A stretch of 64,000 nt of DNA from Kribbella qitaiheensis (GTDB lineage: Bacteria; Actinomycetota; Actinomycetes; Propionibacteriales; Kribbellaceae): assembly GCF_014217565.1 (NCBI RefSeq), contig NZ_CP043661.1:6200001-6264000 (forward strand). Direction: 5' to 3'. Shown here piece by piece: positions 8,602 through 16,150 of this stretch (position 1 is the first letter of the stretch; each line of letters begins with the position of its first letter). The notes beneath the pieces are model-generated. The model saw nothing but the letters and a program-made list of their open reading frames with translations, was not told where the DNA came from and searched no databases. The position numbers and the translations under genes are program-made.

Positions 8602-9312
8602 AGGCAGTTCCGCGCCGACCGTCGTGGAGTCGCCGTGCCCGGGATGGATGCCGGTGGCAACGTCGTACCCGGTGAGCAGGTGATCGACCGACGTCATGAT
8701 GGTGTCGAAGTCCGACAGCGGCCAACCGGTCAGCCCCGGACCACCGGGGAACAACGTGTCGCCGGTGAGCAGGTGTCCAGGCAGCGCCAGGGTCACTCCA
8801 TCAGGCGTATGGCCGGGTGTGTGAATCATCCGTACTACGAGGTCGCCGATCACCAACTCCGCACCGTCGGAGAGCTCGCGGTCGATCCGCCCGTCCCACA
8901 GCCTTCGCGCAGGATCCAGTCGCAGCAGGCCGGTCGGCAACAAGGCATCGGTCGCGGTACCGGCATCCCAGTACCCGCGGGCCTCGGCGTGGTTCAGCTC
9001 ATACGCCCAGACCGCGGTCGCGGCCGGGTGAGCAAGAACCGGCGCATCGACGAGGTCCGCGAGCAGCGGCAGCGCGAGGACGTGATCCCAATGCGTATGG
9101 GTCAACACGATCGCCTGGATCCGGAGATCCTGTACTGCGGCCGCCAGCCGCTCGGCTTCGTCAGCAGGATCAACGAGGATCGCGTCCCGGCTGCCCGGCG
9201 CGTGGACCACCCAGGTGTTGGTATCGAGCGCCCCGGTGACATACCGCCGCAGTACGACACCGTTCTTCTCATCCACCAAGGAGTCCGCGAGCTTCCCGTC
9301 GTACGGGGTCAT
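8569..9312 (-). CDS. MBL-fold metallo-hydrolase
   Basis: Glyoxalase-II-like metallo-beta-lactamase-fold hydrolase, 247 residues. The metal-binding motif THTHWDH is at residues 71-77, followed by HTPGHTPDG, LTGDTLFPGG and a final GIHPGHGDST, giving a complete two-metal site. Start ATG 9312 overlaps the stop of the upstream DsbA-like gene (ATGA), so it is the third gene of an operon. Substrate unknown; thioester or glutathione/mycothiol-adduct hydrolysis would suit its redox-related neighbours, but that is inference. Confidence 0.9.
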   Translation of the reverse strand: MTPYDGKLADSLVDEKNGVVLRRYVTGALDTNTWVVHAPGSRDAILVDPADEAERLAAAVQDLRIQAIVLTHTHWDHVLALPLLADLVDAPVLAHPAATAVWAYELNHAEARGYWDAGTATDALLPTGLLRLDPARRLWDGRIDRELSDGAELVIGDLVVRMIHTPGHTPDGVTLALPGHLLTGDTLFPGGPGLTGWPLSDFDTIMTSVDHLLTGYDVATGIHPGHGDSTTVGAELPSVELWRRRGW

Positions 9313-9992
9313 TGATCGGCCGCGCGGCGGAGGAGTTGCTCGTAGATCTCCGGCCGGTCGCTGTCGACGATCGGGTAGCCGGCGGCCCACGGGCCTTCCC
9401 AGTGCACAACGATGCCAGGGTTGTGCTCGGACGATCCGTCGGGCAGGAACAAATGTGGGCTGCCGTTCACCTCGTCGCCCTGGCTGATCGCGAAGTCGTC
9501 CATCAGCGCGCGCCGATAGGTGCCGTTGTCCAGATCGTCGGTCAGCCGGGCGAGGTCGAGCTCGAGACCGGCGGCGATCTCGAGGATCACGCCTCGGGTG
9601 CTGATCGACCTGCTCTCCAGCCAGAACCCCACCCGGAGCGCACGGTCGAGCAGCTCACTCGCCCGGAGGCTCTGTGCCTTGGCTGCGAGGACCGCCTCAG
9701 CGGCGAGCAGGACCGTGTGGGGATAGAGGTCGTCGGCGCCGGCCCACACCCTGAACCCCGCTTCCGGGGCGATCTGGCCAAGCCCGACCGCCTCGGTGTC
9801 GGTACCGCGGCGCGGGTGCGGGCCGTTGAACAGTTCGAGCGGGAACACGTGGTGGTCGAAGCGGACCTCGAGCCCGAGCTTGGCCCGCGTCTCCCACAAC
9901 CGATGGACCGCGACGTGGGCGAACGGGCAGAGCAGATCCGACCAGATCTGGATCGTCCGTGCTGCGACGGCGGGTCGTGCGCTGCTGTTCAT
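9309..9992 (-). CDS. DsbA-family (FrnE-like) thioredoxin-fold protein
   Basis: Cytoplasmic thioredoxin-fold protein of 227 residues in the DsbA/2-hydroxychromene-2-carboxylate isomerase group. The active-site region reads SDLLCPFAHVAVHRLW. A typical FrnE has a CPWC pair, but here only the first cysteine is kept, so a disulfide exchange role is doubtful and a glutathione- or mycothiol-linked isomerase-type role is more likely. The late motif NGSPHLFLPDG is the usual cis-Pro region (GSPHLF). Middle gene of a three-gene operon, overlapping both neighbours by ATGA. Confidence 0.85.
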   Translation of the reverse strand: MNSSARPAVAARTIQIWSDLLCPFAHVAVHRLWETRAKLGLEVRFDHHVFPLELFNGPHPRRGTDTEAVGLGQIAPEAGFRVWAGADDLYPHTVLLAAEAVLAAKAQSLRASELLDRALRVGFWLESRSISTRGVILEIAAGLELDLARLTDDLDNGTYRRALMDDFAISQGDEVNGSPHLFLPDGSSEHNPGIVVHWEGPWAAGYPIVDSDRPEIYEQLLRRAADQ

Positions 9993-10474
9993 CCGTGCTC
10001 CTGATGCTCTGTGCCAGTGGGGTTCGTGCGGAATCGCCGCGGACTGACCAGTACTGCGGTACGCCGTTCGCGCGCCATCGCCCGGTCGTACTCGTCGAGG
10101 TCTTCGTGCTGCCCACCCGCGGCGAGGTAGATGTCGCGCAGTAGCTTCGTCAGGCCGTCCGCGTCCAGGCCGTCGAGGCGATCGTCGGGGCCCGCGAGCT
10201 CGACCTCACCGTCCACCGACACCCACTCCCACCCGGCGCGGAAGACCAGCGTCGCGTGTGGGCGGCGGCGCAGGTACCGCGTCTTCGCGGTGTTGCCTCG
10301 GGCAACGAATGCCACGACGTCGGCACCGGTGACGGGGTGCCGGACTATCCCGCTGTTCACCACGCTGGTGGCAGGCTCACCCGACTCCCGCAAGGTCACC
10401 AGCACCGCGAGCCAGTTGTCCGCAGAGCCGTACTCCCGAACCAACTCCAGCCCCTCAGCCACCCTCAAAACCAT
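9989..10474 (-). CDS. PPOX-fold, probable F420- or FMN-dependent enzyme
   Basis: 161-residue split-barrel protein of the pyridoxamine-5'-phosphate-oxidase class. Typical elements are LAVLVTLRESGEPATSVVN, DVVAFVARGNTAKTRYLRRRPHATLVF and WVSVDGEVELAGPDD. In actinomycetes such proteins often bind F420, but the cofactor cannot be fixed from sequence. First gene of the operon with the DsbA-like and MBL-fold genes. Its start is 19 bp from the first of two strong palindromes, so a TetR-type repressor probably controls it. Confidence 0.85.
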   Translation of the reverse strand: MVLRVAEGLELVREYGSADNWLAVLVTLRESGEPATSVVNSGIVRHPVTGADVVAFVARGNTAKTRYLRRRPHATLVFRAGWEWVSVDGEVELAGPDDRLDGLDADGLTKLLRDIYLAAGGQHEDLDEYDRAMARERRTAVLVSPRRFRTNPTGTEHQEHG

Positions 10475-10492
10475 CCCGTCCGCCCTTTCCGG

Positions 10493-10539
10493 TTAATCGG
10501 ACCACGGTCCGATTAACGAGATTACGGACTGCGGTCCGT
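10493..10539. promoter_or_regulatory. Two palindromic operators (TetR-like)
   Basis: The first palindrome spans 10493-10516 (TTAATCGGACC, two-base centre, GGTCCGATTAA). The second spans 10524-10539 (ACGGACTGCGGTCCGT). They share CGGAC-CGGTCCG and lie just before the PPOX gene start at 10474. No TetR gene lies in the window. Confidence 0.7.
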
Positions 10540-10652
10540 TTTGGCAAGAGGGATCGAGTGGCCGCTCGCCATCGCGGGCGGGGCGGGATTGGAGGATGCT
10601 GGGAGGTGGTTCGGTGGGGAGGCCGGACCGTCGTGTTCTGAGCAGCGTGAAA

Positions 10653-11171
10653 TCAGCCGATGGCCTTCAGGAGGGCGTCGTTGAAGGCGGGGAGGTCGTC
10701 CGGGTTGCGGCTGGTGATCAGGTTGCCGTCGGTGACGAGTTCCTTGTCGACCCAGGTCGCGCCTGCATTGCGCAGATCGGTTTGCAGGCTCGGCCAGGAC
10801 GTCACGGTCTTGCCTCGAACGACGTCCGCTTCGACCAAGGTCCAGGGCGCGTGACAGATGGCTGCCACCGGCTTCCCCGATTCGACGAACGCCTTCACGA
10901 AGCTCACGGCGGCTTCATCGGTACGAAGGGCGTCCGGGTTGGCCACGCCGCCGGGCAGGACCAGCGCCGCGAAGTCCTCGACCGACGCATCGGAGACGGC
11001 CTGGTCCACCGGCCGCTTCTCGGCCGCGGTCAGATGATCGAAGGTCTGCACCTCACCGGTCTTCGGGCTTAGCAGGACCGGTTCGTGGCCGGCCTCCGAC
11101 ACCGCCTGCCAGGGGTCGGTGAGCTCCACCCGCTCGATGCCCTCGGCCGCCACCAGAAATGCGATCTTCAT
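10653..11171 (-). CDS. DJ-1/PfpI-family protein
   Basis: 172-residue PfpI-like protein of the class I glutamine amidotransferase-like fold, a group including deglycases and proteases that act on glycated or damaged proteins. The nucleophile elbow is AAICHAPW, with Cys106 and His107. The motif LVLPGGVANPDALR and the C-terminal LITSRNPDDLPAFNDAL are typical. Start ATG 11171 has GAGAGGGG upstream. It is monocistronic, between the PPOX operon promoter and acdS. Confidence 0.92.
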   Translation of the reverse strand: MKIAFLVAAEGIERVELTDPWQAVSEAGHEPVLLSPKTGEVQTFDHLTAAEKRPVDQAVSDASVEDFAALVLPGGVANPDALRTDEAAVSFVKAFVESGKPVAAICHAPWTLVEADVVRGKTVTSWPSLQTDLRNAGATWVDKELVTDGNLITSRNPDDLPAFNDALLKAIG

Positions 11172-11233
11172 ACCGGTTCACCCCTCTCGATTCGCGATGT
11201 CCCGGACCCGGTACCCGGCGCTCGCGGCCGTAT

Positions 11234-12244
11234 TCAGGACTTGAAGAGGGCGCTGTAAGCGTTCAGGGCCAGTTGGCCGCCGAGGTGGGCGTAGAGGACG
11301 TTCGACGTACGGGGGATATCGCCGGAGCGGACCAGGTCGATCAAGCCGGCCATCGACTTGCCTTCGTAGACCGGGTCGAGGATGACGCCTTCGAGGCTGC
11401 CGGTGAGGCGGATGGCATCAAGCGTTGACCGGACCGGGATCCCGTAGTACTCGCCTGCCCAGCCTTCCAGGACGGTGATCTCGTCGTCGCGGAGCTCACG
11501 GCCGAGGCCGATCAGAGCTGCCGTACTGCGGGCGATCTGCTCGACCTGGGCGCGAGTCTGCTCGAGCTTGGCCGAGGCGTCGATCCCGATCACCCGGCGC
11601 GGCCGGTCCTGGCCTGCGAACCCGGCGATCATCCCGGCATGGGTCGAGCCGGTGACCGAGCAGACCACGATCGTGTCGAAGAAGATGCCGAGCTCGCTCT
11701 CCTGCTGACGTACTTCGTCCGCCCAGTTCGCGAAGCCGAGACCGCCGAGGCGATGGTCGGAGGCACCGGCCGGGATCGCGTACGGCGTGCCGCCCGCGGT
11801 ACGGATGTCTTCGAGTGCGTTCTCCCAGCTTTCCTTGAAGCCGATGCCGAAGTCCGCGTCGACCAGTTCGACCTGAGCGCCCATGATCCGCGACAACAGG
11901 ATGTTGCCGACGCGATCGTTGACCGAGTCGGGCCAGTCCACCCAGCTCTCCTGGACCAGCCGTGCCTTGAGGCCGAGATGCGCAGCCACGGCCGCGACCT
12001 GGCGGGTGTGGTTGGACTGCACGCCACCGATCGTGACCAGGTGGGTCGCGCCCTGGGCAAGCGCTTCAGGCACCAGGTACTCGAGTTTGCGGGTCTTGTT
12101 GCCACCGAAGGCTAGCCCGGAGTTGCAATCCTCCCGCTTCGCCCAGATCGCCGCGCCGCCGAGGTGGCCGGACAGCCGCTTGAGAGGATGCACCGGGCTC
12201 GGGCCGAACGTCAGTGGGTACCGCGGGAAGTCGCTCAAGTTCAT
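11234..12244 (-). CDS. acdS: 1-aminocyclopropane-1-carboxylate deaminase
   Basis: PLP enzyme cleaving ACC, the ethylene precursor of plants, to ammonia and 2-oxobutyrate. At 336 residues it has the family length. The PLP lysine is Lys50 in FGGNKTRKLEYL, and Ser77 lies in GGVQSNHTRQ. The residues that separate true deaminases from D-cysteine desulfhydrases are present: Tyr293-Glu294 in DPVYEGKSM and Leu321 in AHLGGQ. These match Lys51, Ser78, Tyr294, Glu295 and Leu322 of the studied Pseudomonas enzyme. Its start overlaps the stop of the GntR regulator (ATGA), so the two form an operon. This lets a soil actinomycete use plant ACC as nitrogen and lowers root ethylene. Confidence 0.95.
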   Translation of the reverse strand: MNLSDFPRYPLTFGPSPVHPLKRLSGHLGGAAIWAKREDCNSGLAFGGNKTRKLEYLVPEALAQGATHLVTIGGVQSNHTRQVAAVAAHLGLKARLVQESWVDWPDSVNDRVGNILLSRIMGAQVELVDADFGIGFKESWENALEDIRTAGGTPYAIPAGASDHRLGGLGFANWADEVRQQESELGIFFDTIVVCSVTGSTHAGMIAGFAGQDRPRRVIGIDASAKLEQTRAQVEQIARSTAALIGLGRELRDDEITVLEGWAGEYYGIPVRSTLDAIRLTGSLEGVILDPVYEGKSMAGLIDLVRSGDIPRTSNVLYAHLGGQLALNAYSALFKS

Positions 12245-12912
12245 TGGTCGCGCTCCGATTCCATTGCCAGCAAGGGTTCCAGGGTCTGCCAGTTCTCGCG
12301 GGCGGCGAGTCCGGCGGCCTCGGCGTCGCCGGCGGCGGCCAAGGTGATGATCCGTTCGTGCATCGCGACCGACGAGCGTCCCGACAGCGACGAGAACTGC
12401 ACACGCTCGATCCGGCGCAGCATCGGGGTGACCTGTTCGAGAACCGCCTGCAGCATCGGGTTCGCGCTGGCGACGACCGCGACCTCGTGGAAGTCGTCGT
12501 CGGCCTTGAGTGCGGCATCCACGTCGTTGGCCTTCAGTGCCTTGGCGAATCGGCGGTTCGCCTCCCGCATCGCGGTGAGTTCGTGCTCCGACATCAACGG
12601 AACGGCTTCCCGTACTGCGAGTTCGTGCATTGCCGCCGCGACGAGTTGGGCCGATCGCGTCTGGCGTACGTCGAGAGGGCTCACGATGGTGAACCTGCCG
12701 GGCTTGGTCCGCACCAGTCCTGACTGTTCGAGCCGCGCGAGCGCCTCTCGGATCGGCGTACGGCTGATGCCGAGCCAGCTGACCAGTTCGGGGTCGCTCA
12801 ACCGCTCACCGGGCGCCAGGGTGCCGTCGACGATCGCGTCCCGGATCGCCCGGTAGGCGTCGTCCCGGAGCAGGGACCGGGCGACGAGGCCTTGAGCTCG
12901 AGGGATCGGCAT
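12241..12912 (-). CDS. GntR/FCD regulator of acdS
   Basis: FadR-subfamily repressor with an N-terminal winged helix (AYRAIRDAIVDGTLAPGERLSDPELVSWLG, SRTPIREALARLEQSGLV) and an FCD ligand domain holding the metal-binding pattern DDFHEVAVVASANP and a late MHERIITLAAAGDAEAA. It is transcribed with acdS and overlaps it. The start is uncertain: ATG 12912 abuts a perfect palindrome with no ribosome site, suggesting a leaderless message. ATG 12933 and 12948 are also possible, though the latter would put both palindromes inside the gene. Autoregulation is likely. Confidence 0.85.
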   Translation of the reverse strand: MPIPRAQGLVARSLLRDDAYRAIRDAIVDGTLAPGERLSDPELVSWLGISRTPIREALARLEQSGLVRTKPGRFTIVSPLDVRQTRSAQLVAAAMHELAVREAVPLMSEHELTAMREANRRFAKALKANDVDAALKADDDFHEVAVVASANPMLQAVLEQVTPMLRRIERVQFSSLSGRSSVAMHERIITLAAAGDAEAAGLAARENWQTLEPLLAMESERDQ

Positions 12913-12951
12913 GCAATATATTGCACGCGACATGCCAGCAATTGTCAATTG
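12912..12951. promoter_or_regulatory. Two palindromes in the GntR/DinB divergent promoter
   Basis: TGCAATATATTGCA (12912-12925) is a perfect palindrome, and GCAATTGTCAATTGC (12937-12951) a near-perfect one, with a 25-26 bp centre-to-centre distance. They lie at the start of the GntR gene and upstream of the divergent DinB-like gene. AT-rich palindromes of this kind are typical FCD-GntR operators. Confidence 0.65.
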
Positions 12952-13006
12952 CGCCAGCGGGCTGAACAGGACGGATAACGTCTGGAATCCGCTTTACGAT
13001 GGCGCG

Positions 13007-13864
13007 ATGGAAGCTCAGTACGGACCGCACCGGTTCTCGGGCGGCGGCGACGAGACCACGCAGTACCGCGGGGCGACCTTCGAGGTCGCCGACCTCCGCG
13101 GCGCGACGTACCGGGACTGCGATCTGAGTGGGGTCAGGATCATCGACTCGATGCTGATCGACGTCGAGATCTCCGGCTACCTCAGCAATCTCGTCGTCAA
13201 CGGAGTCGACGTGACGGCATTCGTCGAGGGCGAACTCGACCGGCGGCATCCCGAGCGGGTGCAGCTGAGGTCAATCGGGTCGGCGGACGACTTCCGGGCG
13301 ATGTGGACGACGATCGAGCGGCTCTGGGCGGAAACGACCGCTCGTGCGGGCCAACTGCCGGATCCAGTCCGGCGCCCTGTGGATAACTCAGTTCCGGCGG
13401 GAGAAAAGTCAGTAAACTTTGCAAGGAAGGACAGGGGGCAGCACGAGCGGGTTGATGGCGAGTGGTCGTTCGCCGAGACGCTCCGGCACCTCGTGTTCAT
13501 CACCGACGCGTGGGCGAGCCGGACGATCCTCGACGCCGAACGGCCGTATCACCCGCTCGGCATCACCCAGGGCTGGTACCGGCCCGCAGACGCGGCGGCA
13601 CTCGGCATCGACCACGACGCGAGCCCTTCGTACGCTGAAGTGCTGGCGGTGAGGGGCGACCGGATGGCGGTGATCCGCGGCATCCTCGACGAGCTGACCG
13701 ACTCCGAGTTGGGGCGTTTTTGCGTGCGGACGCCGGCGCCTGGCTATCCCGAGGAAGCTCGCCCGGTCAGCGAATGCCTGTGGGTCGTGATGGAGGAAGA
13801 GATCGAACACCACCGCTATGCCATTCGCGACCTGGGAAGGCTCGAGGCAAGCTTGTCGCAGTAA
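13007..13864 (+). CDS. Pentapeptide-like/DinB-fold fusion protein
   Basis: About 285 residues. The first 80 contain pentapeptide-like turns (YRGATFEVADLRGATYRDCDLSGVRIIDS), and the rest is a DinB/mycothiol-transferase four-helix domain (ERVDGEWSFAETLRHLVFITDAW, ending MEEEIEHHRYAIRDL). Such fusions are common actinomycete proteins of unknown substrate. Between RAGQLPDP and HERVDGEW lie about 27 extra residues, encoded by AT-richer DNA with CCCTGT/ACAGGG ends (13375-13436), which look inserted in frame. The start ATG 13007 gives MEAQYGPHRF; no strong ribosome site is seen. Confidence 0.82.
   Translation: MEAQYGPHRFSGGGDETTQYRGATFEVADLRGATYRDCDLSGVRIIDSMLIDVEISGYLSNLVVNGVDVTAFVEGELDRRHPERVQLRSIGSADDFRAMWTTIERLWAETTARAGQLPDPVRRPVDNSVPAGEKSVNFARKDRGQHERVDGEWSFAETLRHLVFITDAWASRTILDAERPYHPLGITQGWYRPADAAALGIDHDASPSYAEVLAVRGDRMAVIRGILDELTDSELGRFCVRTPAPGYPEEARPVSECLWVVMEEEIEHHRYAIRDLGRLEASLSQ
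13375..13436. repeat. Possible small in-frame insertion with inverted ends
   Basis: A 62-bp segment begins CCCTGT and ends ACAGGG. It contains GATAACTC and GAAAAGTCAGTAAAC, unlike the GC-rich surroundings. It sits where DinB-like relatives normally pass directly into HERVDGEWSF, and it keeps the frame open. Confidence 0.45.
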
Positions 13865-13872
13865 CGCGCGAA

Positions 13873-13902
13873 CGGGCCGCCGGTTTGTCACCCGGCGGCC
13901 CG
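13873..13902. terminator. Bidirectional terminator hairpin
   Basis: CGGGCCGCCGG (13873-13883) pairs perfectly with CCGGCGGCCCG (13892-13902) around an 8-base loop. It lies between the ends of the convergent DinB-like and MT0933-like genes. There is only a short T tract, as is usual in high-GC actinomycetes. Confidence 0.75.
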
Positions 13903-13925
13903 TTGCTCAGCGCTTCGGTCGACGA

Positions 13926-14129
13926 CTACTGGATATCGTCGTCCTGGCCGTCGAGCGAGTCGAGGCGGTCCTTGGCCATGTCGCCGCCCTGGTCGATCTT
14001 GTCGCCGTACTTGCCGCCGGTCTTCTCGTCCAGCGCATCGCCGGCTTTGTCGACGCCCTGGCCGACCTTGTCGCCATGGCTGTCGACCGCGTCCTTGGCC
14101 TTGTCCTTGAAACTGTCGAAAGCACCCAT
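13926..14129 (-). CDS. MT0933-like antitoxin-family protein
   Basis: 67-residue, charged, Asp/Lys-rich protein (MGAFDSFKDKAKDAVDSHG, then DKAGDALDEKTGGKYGDKI). It matches the MT0933-like family that databases label antitoxin after a mycobacterial example. It is predicted to be soluble and largely helical or disordered. No toxin-like partner gene adjoins it, so a toxin-antitoxin role is not supported here; a stress-induced CsbD-like role is as likely. Confidence 0.8.
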   Translation of the reverse strand: MGAFDSFKDKAKDAVDSHGDKVGQGVDKAGDALDEKTGGKYGDKIDQGGDMAKDRLDSLDGQDDDIQ

Positions 14130-14273
14130 CTCGCCGAACTTCCTTCCCGTTGGCGCCCCGTCGGAACCGTCTGGGGTGTAGCCGAGACGCTCCTGATGTC
14201 ACTTACGCCTGCCTGGTGCCCATCGCCTCAGTTGCCAAACGCAAGGAATCCGGCCTGCCCGTACGCCGGTGCC

Positions 14274-14804
14274 TCAGCCCGCCGTACGGGCAAAGATCAC
14301 CGTCGTTTCGCCGCCCTCTTCGACCCGGTCGCCGGTCCGCTCGAACCCGCACTTCTCCGCGACCCTGATCGAGGCGGCGTTTCCCTCGTCGGCCTCCAGG
14401 ATCAACTGGCTGAGCCCGAGTTCACCCAGCGCCCAGCCGCTCACCAGCTGAACGGCCCGCGGCGCGACGCCCTGCCCCCGGCTGGCGGGGAAAACGCTAT
14501 ACGCGATGGTCGCCACCTCGTCGTCGCGGAACTGCAGGTTCACGATCCCTACCGGCTCGTCGGTAGCGGCAGCCGCGATCACCATCGGCGCAGCCTGCCC
14601 ACTCCGCCACGCCTCGGCGACGCGGGCCAGGCTCGTCCGCCTGGCGGCCTCGTCCATCGGCGGATCGGTCAGCCACCGAAGGCTCTGCGGATCGTGGCTC
14701 GCCGCGGCGATCGCCTCCAGATCGGACTCGAGCCGCAGACGCACCACCACGACGTCGTCCGTCAACGACCTGCTTGGCGGCTTGATCGGACTGGTTCGCC
14801 CCAT
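14274..14804 (-). CDS. GNAT acetyltransferase (RimJ-like)
   Basis: 176-residue N-acetyltransferase. The acetyl-CoA pyrophosphate loop is seen as FPASRGQGVAPRAVQLVSGWAL, followed by LILEADEGNAASIRVAEKCGFERTG, the usual motif-B region. The start ATG 14804 has GGAGGGGAG upstream. Monocistronic; acceptor unknown. Confidence 0.88.
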   Translation of the reverse strand: MGRTSPIKPPSRSLTDDVVVVRLRLESDLEAIAAASHDPQSLRWLTDPPMDEAARRTSLARVAEAWRSGQAAPMVIAAAATDEPVGIVNLQFRDDEVATIAYSVFPASRGQGVAPRAVQLVSGWALGELGLSQLILEADEGNAASIRVAEKCGFERTGDRVEEGGETTVIFARTAG

Positions 14805-14867
14805 CTGCTGCTCCCCTCCGCGCTCTCAGTCGTTCAATACCAGCACGCGGAGGGGGCAGGGACGGGA

Positions 14868-15779
14868 TCAGGGTTTGTAGATGGTGGCGCTGTTGTAGAG
14901 CTTGTTGGTGAAGGACGAGATGTAGGTGTGGCTGTCGGTGGCGCCGAGGTCGTAGGTCAGGAAGACGCCGTAGCCCTCCCTCACCGTGCGCGCTGCCAGG
15001 CTCGACGCGGTGGTGGTGCTCGTCGCGTTGATCTGGATCGCGGCGGGGGAGAGCTGGGACTTGGCACTCGGGCCGCGCGGTACGGACCATGTTCCGTAGT
15101 ACGGGTTCCAGGCGTAGTTGAAGGTCTCGGCGATGCTCTGGCCGTTGTAGCTCAGGCGTTCGGCCGACGGGCCGATGTCGTACAGGGTGATGAGCTTGTT
15201 CGGCAGCTTCTGGCGTAGCGCCGAGACGAGGTAGAAGAACGAGCTGTCGTTCGGCTGACCGGTGCCGTTGTTGCCGTACTCCGTGTACTCGTCATCGAAG
15301 TCGATCCCGTCCAGCCCGTACTGCGTAACAGCGTCGGCCAGCTCCTGGGCGAACGCCTCGGCGGCTGCCTTGGACGGGAAGTTGGCGAAGCCGGCGCCCT
15401 GGTGGTTGCCGAGGATGGACAACAGAACCTTGATGCCCTTCGCCTGCAGCGGCCGGACCTCGGTCGCCACGTTGTCCAGCACACGCTGGACGTTCTCGTT
15501 GAAGGACAGGTAGGCCTTCGTGCCGTCGTAGTTGATGTTCGCCGCGAAGATCACCGCGATGTCGAACACCTGGGCGCCGCCGTTGGCCAGCGTGTACTTG
15601 CCGACGTTCACCATGCTGTTGTTGTTGACCTCGACGTAGGCGACCGAGATCGGGCCGGACTTCGCGGTGCGGCGACAGGCTGCGGCTTCGCCGGCGGACG
15701 CGACGCCGGTCACCGCCGCGGCGGTGGTGGCCGCGAGCAGTGACAACAGGGTCCTTCGCCGCATGAGCTCTTGACTCAT
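14868..15779 (-). CDS. Secreted GH18 endo-beta-N-acetylglucosaminidase (Endo H type)
   Basis: Secreted enzyme of 303 residues that should cut the chitobiose core of N-linked glycans. A signal peptide (RRRTLLSLLAATTAAAVTGVASAGEA) with three arginines may use Tat. The GH18 catalytic motif is complete: DGIDFDDEY with Asp157, Asp160, Asp162 and the acid Glu164. Other Endo H-like features are VAYVEVNNN, ILGNHQGAGF and YAWNPYYGTW. Start ATG 15779 has GAGGAG upstream. It stands alone behind a promoter with repeated ACCGGT palindromes. Supply of glycans for the sugar importers in this region is plausible but not shown. Confidence 0.93.
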   Translation of the reverse strand: MSQELMRRRTLLSLLAATTAAAVTGVASAGEAAACRRTAKSGPISVAYVEVNNNSMVNVGKYTLANGGAQVFDIAVIFAANINYDGTKAYLSFNENVQRVLDNVATEVRPLQAKGIKVLLSILGNHQGAGFANFPSKAAAEAFAQELADAVTQYGLDGIDFDDEYTEYGNNGTGQPNDSSFFYLVSALRQKLPNKLITLYDIGPSAERLSYNGQSIAETFNYAWNPYYGTWSVPRGPSAKSQLSPAAIQINATSTTTASSLAARTVREGYGVFLTYDLGATDSHTYISSFTNKLYNSATIYKP

Positions 15780-15808
15780 CTCAACTCCTCTTCAGGGCGG
15801 GCGGGATC

Positions 15809-15879
15809 GCTATACCGGTTAACCGGTCCTCACGCACCCAGGTTCGGGCGTACGGGATGAAGAGGTAAACCGGTATAGC
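15809..15879. promoter_or_regulatory. ACCGGT operator set upstream of the Endo H-type gene
   Basis: GCTATACCGGTT (15809-15820) recurs inverted as AACCGGTATAGC (15868-15879), a perfect 12-bp match. The first arm also forms a perfect palindrome ACCGGTTAACCGGT (15814-15827). The arrangement suggests a repressor binding two sites about one DNA loop turn-set apart, 30-100 bp before the start. The regulator is not obvious. Confidence 0.6.
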
Positions 15880-15946
15880 TCCCAGATCATCGACCGGCCC
15901 GGAACCCTGTGTCAAGACGTGACCACGGGCTGCCAGCCATCCCCGC

Positions 15947-16010
15947 GCGGCTTTGTGCACAGCCTGAGCAGATTCCCCCGGGGATTCACAGATCTGGTGC
16001 ACAAAGCCGC
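15947..16010. repeat. Hairpin repeat, copy A (CTTTGTGCAC family)
   Basis: A 64-bp element whose ends GCGGCTTTGTGCAC (15947-15960) and GTGCACAAAGCCGC (15997-16010) are exact inverted repeats. The core from CTTTGTGCAC to GTGCACAAAG is 56 bp, the same length as two copies at 31388 and 31471, and a CCTGAG follows the left arm as in those. Intergenic, unknown function. Confidence 0.8.
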
Positions 16011-16040
16011 ACCTCCGCCCAAACCCGGGATGTGCTGCTG

Positions 16041-16116
16041 GGGGGCTCGGACACGATGCTGGGGGCGGGGACACCCTGCCGGGGGCTCGGACACGAAATA
16101 GCTTGTCCGAGCCCCC
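16041..16116. repeat. Direct and inverted GGGGGCTCGGACA repeats
   Basis: GGGGGCTCGGACACGA occurs at 16041 and 16081. The second copy faces an inverted TGTCCGAGCCCCC at 16104-16116, giving a 13-bp perfect stem with a 10-base loop (16081-16116). It could act as a terminator or stabilise a message end. Confidence 0.7.
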
Positions 16117-16150
16117 GATATCCTGTCCAAGGTCCCGCCTCCAGCCCGGC

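Noticed and set aside
13926..14129. Toxin-antitoxin pair
   Set aside because: Only the MT0933-like antitoxin-family protein is present; neighbours are an acetyltransferase and a DinB-fold gene, not a toxin family.
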